Origin: Bacteroidales bacterium | GTDB lineage: Bacteria; Bacteroidota; Bacteroidia; Bacteroidales; F082 | Length of the DNA stretch: 7,414 nucleotides | NCBI GenBank assembly: GCA_020853175.1 | Contig: JADYZK010000061.1 | Span: 1 to 7,414 of the forward strand | Direction: 5' to 3' | Translations under genes and position numbers: made by a program | The notes under the pieces: model-generated | The model's input: the letters and a program-made list of their open reading frames with translations, nothing else | The model's database searches: none | Told to the model about the DNA's origin: nothing | Shown: one piece after another, positions 1 to 6,890 of the stretch | Numbering within the stretch: the stretch's first letter is position 1 | Layout of the letters: each line of letters starts with the position of its first letter

Positions 1-407
1 AAAACTGCCTTATCTTGTATATCGTTGGGATCGAACATGATAGCACGAGTTCTGCCACCCATGTCGGCCCGTTGTCCTTGCCAGCTTATGGTCAAGTTAC
101 GGTTGCCTTTTTGGGCTTGTTGTTGCGTTTGCATGTATGCCGCGTATTGACGTTTCAATGGCACATATCCCAAGTCTGGATCAAGGGTTTGAAAGTAATT
201 TTGAATGGCCGCCACATCCGGACGGTCGGCTTTAGGGATGTCTTTGAGCTTCACCTCGTGATCTGGAATTTCTTTCATGGCCTGATGCAAAAAAGCCTCA
301 TAAACAACACGTGAATCTTGATCTGGTTGGTGTTGAACGAAGGTAATGACTATACCTACAACGGTTGCAACAAGCAATAACGGTAAGATTTTTTTTAATG
401 ACATCAT
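1..407 (-). CDS. N-terminal part of a large exported BNR/Asp-box-like (sortilin-type beta-propeller) protein, cut by the left window edge
   Basis: This reading frame is open from ATG at 407 to the left edge, giving 135 complete codons and no stop. The start reads MMSLKK, so either of two adjacent ATG codons (407 or 404) may be used; no Shine-Dalgarno sequence precedes them, only an A-rich leader. Residues about 5-24 are two lysines followed by a hydrophobic run, consistent with a Sec signal peptide or membrane anchor. Residues 58-82 (around KADRPD and LDPDLGYVP) and 109-129 (W109, GGRTRA at 117-122, FDPND at 125-129) match my recollection of the N-terminus of large Bacteroidota secreted proteins. 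In those, this block leads into Asp-box/BNR beta-propeller repeats, often ending in a type IX secretion sorting domain. The propeller and C-terminus are outside the window, so catalytic function, secretion route and total length are unknown. It lies 55 nt downstream of polA on the same strand, with no terminator-like hairpin between them. Confidence 0.75.
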   Translation of the reverse strand, partial: MMSLKKILPLLLVATVVGIVITFVQHQPDQDSRVVYEAFLHQAMKEIPDHEVKLKDIPKADRPDVAAIQNYFQTLDPDLGYVPLKRQYAAYMQTQQQAQKGNRNLTISWQGQRADMGGRTRAIMFDPNDIQDKAV

Positions 408-462
408 TTTATTTTTTTGTGAATAGTTCTTTAGTTTTGCGATGTGGTGACGAAAAATGCAA

Positions 463-3267
463 TCAATGGGCTTCGAGCCAATTTTCGCCGGTATTAACTT
501 CAGTTTCAAGTGCAACACTCAGTTTAACTGCATTTTGCATAGATTCTATAACGATTTTTTTTACATTTTCAAGCTCATCGCGATGGGCGTCAAAAACAAG
601 TTCATCATGCACCTGCAAAATCATTTTTGATTGCATGTTGTTCTCTTTTAAATGGTTATGAATTTTAATCATGGCTATTTTAATCATGTCAGCCGAGGTT
701 CCTTGAATGGGTGCATTGATGGCATTTCGCTCAGCGAAACCGCGAACCACACTATTGGAGGCGTTAATATCTCTCAATAACCTACGGCGACCGAGCATTG
801 TTTCTACAAATCCGTTTTTTCGAGCCAACTCAATTTGGGTGTTCATATAGGTTTTGATGCCCGGGTATTCTCTAAAATAGCTGCTGATGATGTTGGCAGC
901 TTCGCCACGACCGATTCCAAGCCGTTCAGAAAGGCCAAAGGCCGAGATGCCGTAAATAATTCCGAAGTTGACCATTTTAGCATTGCGGCGCATTTCTTTG
1001 GTAACATCCCCTATAGCAACATTATACACTTTTGATGCTGTAGCGGTGTGGATGTCGAGGCCTTGGTTAAAAGCTTCAATCATGGCAGTGTCGCCACTCA
1101 AATGAGCGATAATTCGCAGTTCGATTTGAGAATAATCGGCGGCCAGTAGGATGTAATTTTTGTTTCGGGGAACGAAAGCCTTCCGAATTTCACGTCCACG
1201 CTCGGTGCGGATGGGGATGTTTTGCAGGTTGGGATTGTTGGAGCTGAGGCGCCCTGTTGCAGCAACAGCCTGATTGTAAGAGGTATGGATGCGACCATCG
1301 CGCGGGTTAACCAAGTCGGGAAGGGTATCTACATAAGTGGATTTTAGTTTGGTAAGGGAGCGATAGTCGAGGATGAGTTGCACAATAGGGTGGGCGTGAA
1401 TCATTTTACTCAACACCTCTTCGCCGGTGGGATATTGTCCTGTTTTGGTTTTTTTGGCGTTGGTGGTGAGGCCCATTTTCTCAAACAAAACCTCGCCAAG
1501 CTGTTTGGGTGAAGCTATATTAAAGGTGCTTTCCGAAAGACTGTAAATTTCGTTTTCAATTTGTTTTATTTCCAGCTCAAGTTCTTTCCCAATCAGGTTA
1601 AGTATTTCATTATCAACACGCACGCCTTCGGCTTCCATGGCAGCCAACACAGGAACTAACGGCATTTCTATCTGATGAAATAAATCTTTCAATTGAGATT
1701 TTTCGAGTAGGGGCTCAAAAACATGTTTCAACTGCAAAGTGATATCGGCATCTTCTGCGGCGTATTCTTTCACCTCTTCGGGATCGGCATCTCGCATGGT
1801 TCCTTGGTTTTTTCCTTTTTTACCAATCAAGGTTTCAATGGAAACCGGAGTATAATTCAGGTAGTTTTCGGCCAAAGCATCCATATTGTGGCGTTGATCG
1901 GGTTCGATGAGGTAATGCGCTATCATCGTGTCGAAAAGCGGCCCTTTCACCTCAATGTCGTACCAACGCAATACCGTGATGTCGTATTTAAGGTTTTGTC
2001 CAATTTTTTCGATGGATTCGTTATCGAAAAATGGTTTAAACAACCGAAGCAGCTGTTGACATTCGTGATAGTTGTCGGGCAAGTGTACGTACCAGGCATG
2101 GGCAGGCTTTACTGCAAACGACATTCCCACCAGCTCGGCGGTGTGGGCATCAATGGCGGTAGTTTCGGTGTCGAAACATACAGAAGGATACTGCAACAGC
2201 TCTTGAACCAATGCTTTTACCTCGCTTTCGCCCGCAACGCTGAGGTATTCGTGCGGCGTTTCGGCCAAAGTTTTTTTATTGGTGTTTTGAAAGGGATTGA
2301 GCTCATCAGCATCGAGTTGGCTGAAAAGATCTATCGTTGCCCCAACTTTGTTTTCCCTTGCAACATCTTGGCCGGCGGCGCGGCTGGCATCGTCAAGCAT
2401 CCTTTTGGCGAAGGTTCTAAATTCCAGCTCATCAAAAATAATTTTCAGCTTCTCCATATCAGGGGCTGAAACCTTTAATTTCTCGGGTTCAAAAACAATA
2501 GGAACATCAGTGATGATGGTAGCCAACTGCTTGGATTGAAGCGCAGAAGCAGTGTTGTTTTCAATATTTTCCTTAAGTTTTCCTTTCAAATCGGCGGTGT
2601 TTTGCAACAAATTTTCAATGGAACCATATTCGGCAATGAGTTTGGTGGCGGTTTTTTCGCCCACTCCCGGCACACCGGGAATGTTATCCGAGGCATCGCC
2701 CATCAGTCCTAAAATGTCAATCAGTTGCTCGGGCCTTTCAATACCATATCTTTCACAAATTTCGGGAATACCCCAAATCACGGGGTCTTCACCGGCACGG
2801 GCAGGCTTATACATGAAGATGTTTTCGCTCAGCAGCTGCCCAAAATCTTTGTCGGGAGTCATCATATAGGTGATAAAACCTTCTTTTTCAGCAGCTTTAG
2901 CTAAGGTTCCAATCACGTCGTCGGCCTCAAACCCATCCACCATGAGCAGCGGAATGTTAAAGGCTTGAACCAATTCAATAATATAAGGTATGGCCGCAGA
3001 AAGATCGTCGGGCATTTTTTCGCGGTTGGCTTTGTATTCAGCAAAATCAGTATGGCGTTGGGTGGGTGCTGCCGTATCGAAAGCCACGCCAATGTGGGTT
3101 GGCTTTTCTTTTTTCAGCACCTCGTACAAGGTGTTGGCAAATCCTAAGATGGCTGAGGTATTGAAACCTTTTGAATTGATCCGTGGATTTTTATTCAAGG
3201 CAAAAAATGCCCTGTAAATCAATGCCATAGCATCGAGCAGAAAGAGTTTCGGTTGAGGTTCTGTCAT
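463..3267 (-). CDS. polA: DNA polymerase I, full length with 5' nuclease, proofreading and polymerase domains
   Basis: This enzyme fills gaps, removes RNA primers from Okazaki fragments and acts in excision repair. At 934 aa it is close to the E. coli enzyme (928 aa). The 5'-nuclease domain covers about residues 1-290, with D12, the EADD block (114-117), DKD (139-141) and GDASDN (190-195) followed by the helix-hairpin-helix region. The 3'-5' exonuclease domain covers about 340-520. It keeps all expected metal ligands: D366 and E368 in DTE, D429 in NLKYD, and Y502 and D506 in YAAED, so proofreading should be active. The polymerase domain fills the rest: motif A with D711, motif B with R760, K764, F768 and Y772, and motif C with H887, D888 and E889. 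Phe at 768 is the residue linked to discrimination against dideoxynucleotides in this family. ATG at 3267 is chosen because it places the LFLLDAMALIYRA block at the usual distance from the N-terminus. The gene is divergent from the aminotransferase gene. No frameshift or missing motif is seen. Confidence 0.98.
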   Translation of the reverse strand: MTEPQPKLFLLDAMALIYRAFFALNKNPRINSKGFNTSAILGFANTLYEVLKKEKPTHIGVAFDTAAPTQRHTDFAEYKANREKMPDDLSAAIPYIIELVQAFNIPLLMVDGFEADDVIGTLAKAAEKEGFITYMMTPDKDFGQLLSENIFMYKPARAGEDPVIWGIPEICERYGIERPEQLIDILGLMGDASDNIPGVPGVGEKTATKLIAEYGSIENLLQNTADLKGKLKENIENNTASALQSKQLATIITDVPIVFEPEKLKVSAPDMEKLKIIFDELEFRTFAKRMLDDASRAAGQDVARENKVGATIDLFSQLDADELNPFQNTNKKTLAETPHEYLSVAGESEVKALVQELLQYPSVCFDTETTAIDAHTAELVGMSFAVKPAHAWYVHLPDNYHECQQLLRLFKPFFDNESIEKIGQNLKYDITVLRWYDIEVKGPLFDTMIAHYLIEPDQRHNMDALAENYLNYTPVSIETLIGKKGKNQGTMRDADPEEVKEYAAEDADITLQLKHVFEPLLEKSQLKDLFHQIEMPLVPVLAAMEAEGVRVDNEILNLIGKELELEIKQIENEIYSLSESTFNIASPKQLGEVLFEKMGLTTNAKKTKTGQYPTGEEVLSKMIHAHPIVQLILDYRSLTKLKSTYVDTLPDLVNPRDGRIHTSYNQAVAATGRLSSNNPNLQNIPIRTERGREIRKAFVPRNKNYILLAADYSQIELRIIAHLSGDTAMIEAFNQGLDIHTATASKVYNVAIGDVTKEMRRNAKMVNFGIIYGISAFGLSERLGIGRGEAANIISSYFREYPGIKTYMNTQIELARKNGFVETMLGRRRLLRDINASNSVVRGFAERNAINAPIQGTSADMIKIAMIKIHNHLKENNMQSKMILQVHDELVFDAHRDELENVKKIVIESMQNAVKLSVALETEVNTGENWLEAH

Positions 3268-3319
3268 GGGTTAAACGATTGAAAGGGTAAAAATACGGAA
3301 ATGCTTTGGAGTGCAGCCG

Positions 3320-3337
3320 TAGAAACCATAGAAACCA
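3320..3337. repeat. Tandem 9-bp direct repeat, TAGAAACCA x2
   Basis: Two perfect head-to-tail copies of TAGAAACCA occupy 3320-3328 and 3329-3337, within the region upstream of polA. No third copy adjoins them. This may be simple slippage; no function is proposed. Confidence 0.6.
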
Positions 3338-3416
3338 GTTTATAGGTTTGATTTGTTGAGTTTTGGTGGACAAACTGTAAAAGCACAAAAAGGTGGTGCA
3401 ACAATGCCGATGATAA

Positions 3417-3431
3417 ACAAAATGCTTTTGT
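3417..3431. repeat. Short inverted repeat ACAAAA-TGC-TTTTGT
   Basis: This is a perfect 6-bp palindromic pair with a 3-nt centre. It lies about 135 nt upstream of the aminotransferase start and 150 nt upstream of polA. TGATAAA direct repeats at 3411-3417 and 3433-3439 flank it, 22 bp apart. A nearly identical inverted repeat lies about 103 bp to the right. An operator role is possible but unproven, because A/T-rich spacers produce such matches by chance. The stem is too short and A/T-rich to act as a terminator. Confidence 0.45.
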
Positions 3432-3520
3432 CTGATAAAGTATTGTTTAATAATGAATTGTGAAAACCAATCCTAATTTAGACCCATTATAAAATCAAAA
3501 CAATCTATCTACATCAAAAA

Positions 3521-3528
3521 CAAAACTA
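3521..3528 (-). promoter_or_regulatory. Possible leftward -7 element (TAGTTTTG) sharing bases with the rightward one
   Basis: Read on the minus strand, 3528-3521 gives TAGTTTTG, also an exact TAnnTTTG match, sharing its TA base pairs with the plus-strand element. A minus-strand TTG lies at 3546-3544, but the spacer of 15 nt is shorter than usual. It would give polA a leader of about 245 nt. It may be a by-product of the palindrome rather than a working promoter. Confidence 0.22.
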
Positions 3529-3534
3529 TTTTTG
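3527..3534 (+). promoter_or_regulatory. Candidate Bacteroidota -7 promoter element (TATTTTTG) for the aminotransferase-amidase-trkAH cluster
   Basis: TATTTTTG is an exact match to TAnnTTTG, the -7 consensus for the primary sigma factor of Bacteroidota. It ends 30 nt before the ATG at 3565, implying a short leader of about 20-25 nt. No TTG-type -33 element is visible at the expected distance upstream (about 3500-3510), so the promoter may be weak or dependent on an activator. Confidence 0.45.
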
Positions 3535-3564
3535 TGTAAACTACAACCATAAATAGCAACTAAC

Positions 3565-4722
3565 ATGCCTTCATTCAACGGACATATTTTTTCAAAGTTG
3601 CCCAATGCCGGAACCTCCATTTTTGCTGTAATGTCGAAGATGGCCACCGACTATAAGGCCATAAATCTTTCGCAGGGGTTCCCCGATTTTCAAATTTCAT
3701 CGGCATTAATTTCAAAGGTGAATCACTACATGAAAAAGGGGTTCAACCAATATGCGCCCATGCCCGGAGTGATTGAATTGCGCCGCGCCATTGCTGCCAA
3801 AACGCTAAAAACCTTTGGTGTAGCTTACGATCCTGACGATGAAATTACCATCACTGCCGGTGCCACCCAAGCACTTTTTACGGCCATCAGCACTTTTATA
3901 AAAGATGAAGATGAGGCCATCATTTTTGAGCCGGCTTATGACAGTTATGGCCCTGCGGTACGCTTAAACGGTGGGTTGGTTAAATATGTGGAGCTTACAG
4001 CACCCTCATTTAAAGCCGATTGGAATGATGTGAAAAGAATGATTTCCAACCGCACACGGATGATTATTGTCAACAGTCCGCACAACCCCACGGGAAGTTT
4101 ATTGACTGATGATGACATGAAACAACTTGAAGCCATCACGCGCGGAACTGACATTTTGGTGATCAGCGACGAGGTGTACGAACATATTATTTTCGATGGC
4201 CATCAACATCGAAGTGCTTGTATGTATCCCGATCTGGCGAACCGCACTTTAGTGATTGGTTCATTTGGTAAAACGTTTCATGCCACAGGCTGGAAAACAG
4301 GTTTTGTTTTGGCGCCGGCTACCCTTACTGCCGAATTTAGAAAACTGCACCAATTTGTTGTTTTTGCATCCAACACGCCCATTCAGTATGCCATGGCCGA
4401 TTATCTAACCGATCCGGAACATTATACCCAACTGGCGCCCTTTTATCAAGCCAAACGTGATTATCTTGCCAGCCGTCTCAGTACTTCACGCTTTAAGCTG
4501 TTGCCATGCTACGGAACGTATTTCCAACTGCTTCAATACGATGAAATATCTCATGAGCCCGAAATGGCTTTCGCCGAAAGATTGGTCAAAGAGCATGGCA
4601 TCGCGCTAATTCCTTTGTCATCCTTCTACCAGAAGCAAAGCAACCAGCAATTGTTGCGTATTTGTTTTGCCAAAGAAGAGGCGACACTTTCAAAAGCTGC
4701 TGATGTTTTATGCAAGATTTAA
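3565..4722 (+). CDS. Methionine (glutamine-dependent) aminotransferase, YbdL-like, PLP-dependent class I/II
   Basis: This is a cytoplasmic fold-type I PLP aminotransferase of 385 aa, about the same length as E. coli YbdL and related to kynurenine/glutamine transaminase K. Visible features are the N-terminal substrate-loop segment INLSQGFPDF (33-42), SPHNPTG with N174, SDEVYEH with D202 and Y205, the Schiff-base lysine K236 in SFGK followed by the glycine-rich TGWKTGF, and the carboxylate-binding arginine R365 in LLRICFA. All PLP and substrate ligands appear intact. The family typically transaminates methionine, glutamine and aromatic amino acids with 2-oxo acids; the link to an omega-amidase argues for glutamine as amino donor, for example in regenerating methionine from 4-methylthio-2-oxobutanoate. 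ATG at 3565 is the natural start, 30 nt after a good -7 element and with no Shine-Dalgarno sequence. The 3' end overlaps the next gene by 13 nt. Substrate preference is inferred, and annotation as kynurenine aminotransferase is possible. Confidence 0.92.
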   Translation: MPSFNGHIFSKLPNAGTSIFAVMSKMATDYKAINLSQGFPDFQISSALISKVNHYMKKGFNQYAPMPGVIELRRAIAAKTLKTFGVAYDPDDEITITAGATQALFTAISTFIKDEDEAIIFEPAYDSYGPAVRLNGGLVKYVELTAPSFKADWNDVKRMISNRTRMIIVNSPHNPTGSLLTDDDMKQLEAITRGTDILVISDEVYEHIIFDGHQHRSACMYPDLANRTLVIGSFGKTFHATGWKTGFVLAPATLTAEFRKLHQFVVFASNTPIQYAMADYLTDPEHYTQLAPFYQAKRDYLASRLSTSRFKLLPCYGTYFQLLQYDEISHEPEMAFAERLVKEHGIALIPLSSFYQKQSNQQLLRICFAKEEATLSKAADVLCKI

Positions 4723-5519
4723 ATATCGCCTATCTTCAAACTGCTTTGCATTGGGAAGATTCAACAGCCAACCACAAACATTTCGATGTTTTGTTGGAGC
4801 AACAAAAGCAGCACAACCACCTCATTGTTTTGCCTGAAACTTTTACGACCGGATTTCCGGTTGATCCGCATGTTTTTGCTGAAACCATTGACGGCCCTTC
4901 GGTGCAATGGATGCGCGAAAAGGCAACGCAGTTCCAATCGGTAATTTGTGGGAGTCTTTTAATCAGCGAAGGTGGAAAATACTATAACTGCTTGGTGTGG
5001 ATGCGTCCCGATGGTAGTTTTGAGCGGTACCACAAACGACATGTTTTTAGAATGGGAGGCGAACACGAGCGCATTGAAGCTGGCGATGCCCTGTTGCACG
5101 TTGAACTCAATGGATGGAAGATCAGACCATTGATTTGTTACGACCTTCGTTTTCCGGTGTGGAGTCGCAATAAAGTTGAGCAGGGTGTTTTTGATTACGA
5201 TCTTTTGATTTATGTGGCCAACTGGCCCAAAGTGCGGGCATGGCCTTGGAAACAACTGCTGATTGCCCGTGCCATCGAAAACCAAGCCTATGTTTTGGGA
5301 GTAAATCGCGTGGGAAAAGACGGTTTGGGTTTCGACTACAATGGCGATTCGGCCTTGCTCGATGCCAAGGGAATGTACGTTTCGCAAGCGTATGCGGAAA
5401 AAGAGTGTTTGGTCGAAACAACGGCCAATCATGCTGAACTACTGGTTTTCAGAGACAAATTTAATACTTCGCTTGATTGGGATGGCTTTAATATCCTACA
5501 TTTGCCCGTTGATTCTTAA
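4710..5519 (+). CDS. Omega-amidase, YafV-like carbon-nitrogen hydrolase (nitrilase superfamily)
   Basis: This 269-aa cytoplasmic enzyme of the nitrilase superfamily probably hydrolyses 2-oxoglutaramate to 2-oxoglutarate and ammonia. The Glu-Lys-Cys triad is visible: E43 in LPETFTTGF, K109 in YHKRHVF and C143 in ICYDLRFPVW, with the additional conserved glutamate in GGEHE (118-120). NWP (171-173) and ARAIENQAYVLGVNR (186-200) are also typical of the YafV/Nit2 branch. Its ATG lies inside the end of the aminotransferase gene (13-nt overlap, different frame), which strongly suggests translational coupling and a shared pathway. The transaminase consumes glutamine, and the amidase removes the oxoglutaramate formed and pulls the reaction forward. 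trkA begins 9 nt after its stop. A more general amidohydrolase function cannot be excluded from sequence alone, but the neighbour makes omega-amidase the best call. Confidence 0.92.
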   Translation: MQDLNIAYLQTALHWEDSTANHKHFDVLLEQQKQHNHLIVLPETFTTGFPVDPHVFAETIDGPSVQWMREKATQFQSVICGSLLISEGGKYYNCLVWMRPDGSFERYHKRHVFRMGGEHERIEAGDALLHVELNGWKIRPLICYDLRFPVWSRNKVEQGVFDYDLLIYVANWPKVRAWPWKQLLIARAIENQAYVLGVNRVGKDGLGFDYNGDSALLDAKGMYVSQAYAEKECLVETTANHAELLVFRDKFNTSLDWDGFNILHLPVDS

Positions 5520-5528
5520 CCTTATTAT

Positions 5529-6869
5529 ATGAATATCATTATTGCCGGCGATGGCGAAGTTGGGCTGCATCTTGCTGAATCGCTTGTAAATAGCAACCAC
5601 AATATCACTATCGTTGATCCGCATGAGGACTTGCTCAAAATGATTGAATCACATGCCGATTTGATGACCATCAACGGCGATTCAACTTCCATTAGCGTGC
5701 TTCAGCGTGCCAATGTGCGTAAAGCCGATCTCGTGATCTCGGTCGTGCACGAAGAAAACATCAATCTGATGACGTGCATTTTGGCCAAAAAATTAGGTGC
5801 CAAAAAGGTGATTGCCCGTGTGAACACCATGGAAAACCTGAGCCTTCAAAACCGCCAAATTTATCAAGAGCTGGGAATTGATGCCCTCATTTCGCCGGAA
5901 GATATTGCCGCCCAAGAAATTATCTCGCTTCTGAAACAAACTGCCGCCACCGAAGTGTTTGAGTTTTCCGATGGCAAACTCCAGCTTTTTATGATCAAGT
6001 TAGAAGCTTCGGCCCCGGTAGTGAACAAGTCGCTCAACCAAATTGCTACTGAATATAAAAACCTGGACTTTAGGGCTGTAGCAATTCATAGAAAGCGGTC
6101 AACATTCATCCCGCGAGGCGAAGATCAGTTTCAAGCCAATGATTTGGCGTATGTGATTACCAAGCCCGATGCCATTGAACAATTGCTCGAACTGGGGGGT
6201 AAGGTGGAACATGATATCCATAATGTGATGATTATTGGGGGTGGACGTGTAGGACGCATCACCGCAAAACGCCTCGAAAAGGAAATGAACATCAAAATGG
6301 TGGAGAAAGACAAAGACCGTTGCATTGTGCTTACCGATTACCTCGAGGATACACTGATTGTAAATGGCGATGCCAGAAACATACAACTGTTGGAAGATGA
6401 GGATATTAGAAGCATGGATGCCTTTATTGCCGTTACCAACAACACCGAAACAAATATCCTTACTTGCCTTCATGCCCGCATGAACGGAGTGAAAAAAACA
6501 ATTGCTTTGGTTGAAAATATTGACTATATTGATATTTCGCAAAACATTGGTATTGACACTATTATAAATAAAAAACTAATTGCTGCCAGCTATATGGTCC
6601 GTTATACCATGGGGTCGGAAGTGCTTACGCTGAAGTGTTTGAGCGGTATTGAAGCTGATGCCATGGAAATGATTGCACGTTCGGGTTCGCCCATCACCAA
6701 AAAACCCATTAACAAGCTCAACATTCCTGATGGCTCCATCATAGGCGGCATCGTACGCGATGAAAAAGCTTATATCGCGGTGGGCGATTTTCAAGTGCAG
6801 GAAAACGACAAAGTAGTTGTATTTGTGATGCCTTCAGCAGTTCATAAAGTTGAAAAACTATTTCATTAA
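5529..6869 (+). CDS. trkA: TrkA, cytoplasmic NAD(H)/nucleotide-binding regulator of the Trk potassium uptake system
   Basis: This peripheral membrane protein gates the TrkH channel-like subunit in response to bound nucleotide. Its 446 aa form a duplicated protein, as in E. coli TrkA (458 aa): RCK_N about 1-125, RCK_C about 140-222, second RCK_N about 231-350, and second RCK_C about 365-446. Both Rossmann folds keep the glycine loop: GDGEVG at 7-12, with acidic D30 ending the second strand, and GGGRVG at 237-242, with E259 in the matching place. Each is followed by an NGD turn (49-51 and 279-281). Both nucleotide sites therefore look functional. There is no signal peptide or membrane segment. 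The gene starts 9 nt after the amidase stop and ends 21 nt before trkH, so it is probably translated from the same message. The start at 5529 is fixed by the immediate glycine-loop strand MNIIIAGDG. Confidence 0.96.
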   Translation: MNIIIAGDGEVGLHLAESLVNSNHNITIVDPHEDLLKMIESHADLMTINGDSTSISVLQRANVRKADLVISVVHEENINLMTCILAKKLGAKKVIARVNTMENLSLQNRQIYQELGIDALISPEDIAAQEIISLLKQTAATEVFEFSDGKLQLFMIKLEASAPVVNKSLNQIATEYKNLDFRAVAIHRKRSTFIPRGEDQFQANDLAYVITKPDAIEQLLELGGKVEHDIHNVMIIGGGRVGRITAKRLEKEMNIKMVEKDKDRCIVLTDYLEDTLIVNGDARNIQLLEDEDIRSMDAFIAVTNNTETNILTCLHARMNGVKKTIALVENIDYIDISQNIGIDTIINKKLIAASYMVRYTMGSEVLTLKCLSGIEADAMEMIARSGSPITKKPINKLNIPDGSIIGGIVRDEKAYIAVGDFQVQENDKVVVFVMPSAVHKVEKLFH

Positions 6870-6890
6870 TTGAATTGATCCCAAGCTTCG

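Larger units (their letters stand above)
3520..3535. repeat. Short inverted repeat ACAAAA-CTAT-TTTTGT overlapping the putative promoter
   Basis: This is a perfect 6-bp inverted repeat with a 4-nt centre. It has the same arms as the repeat at 3417-3431. It coincides with the -7 hexamer-like element on the plus strand, and its mirror image makes a second TAnnTTTG match on the minus strand. The position would suit a repressor operator, or the symmetry may simply arise from back-to-back -7 elements. Confidence 0.45.
3268..3564. promoter_or_regulatory. Divergent intergenic region between polA and the aminotransferase gene
   Basis: This 297-nt A/T-rich stretch lies between two divergent start codons and should hold the promoters for both directions. 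No convincing gene is seen in it: the short leftward frame crossing it overlaps the start of polA and has no family resemblance. It contains one good -7 element near the rightward gene, two short inverted repeats of the form ACAAAA-N3/4-TTTTGT, a pair of TGATAAA direct repeats 22 bp apart, and a tandem 9-bp repeat. I see no long stem-loop suggesting a structured RNA or riboswitch. For polA only weak promoter candidates are visible: TATTTTTA on the minus strand at 3295-3288 (one mismatch to TAnnTTTG), and TAGTTTTG at 3528-3521, which would give a leader of roughly 245 nt. Confidence 0.6.

Noticed and set aside
408..462. Possible terminator between polA and the downstream exported-protein gene
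   Set aside because: The 55-nt spacer has A-runs on the coding strand but no G/C-rich stem followed by a T-run, so neither an intrinsic terminator nor a clear promoter can be supported.
1723..2469. 248-codon open frame on the plus strand opposite polA
   Set aside because: It lies entirely antisense to the 3'-5' exonuclease/5'-nuclease part of polA, whose motifs are unmistakable. Its translation has no recognisable domain and a composition typical of an antisense shadow.
3343..3350. TAGGTTTG, another exact TAnnTTTG match on the plus strand
   Set aside because: It lies over 210 nt from the aminotransferase start, has no -33 element at the right spacing, and a better-placed match exists at 3527-3534.
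3191..3388. 65-codon minus-strand frame spanning the polA start and upstream region
   Set aside because: It overlaps the polA start in another frame, with no conserved features. It is most likely a chance open frame in the spacer.
4959..5432. 157-codon minus-strand frame opposite the amidase gene
   Set aside because: It is antisense to a gene with an intact catalytic triad. The protein has no family resemblance and there is no promoter-like context.
6099..6542. 147-codon minus-strand frame opposite trkA
   Set aside because: It is antisense to the second Rossmann domain of TrkA, and the translation resembles no known family.
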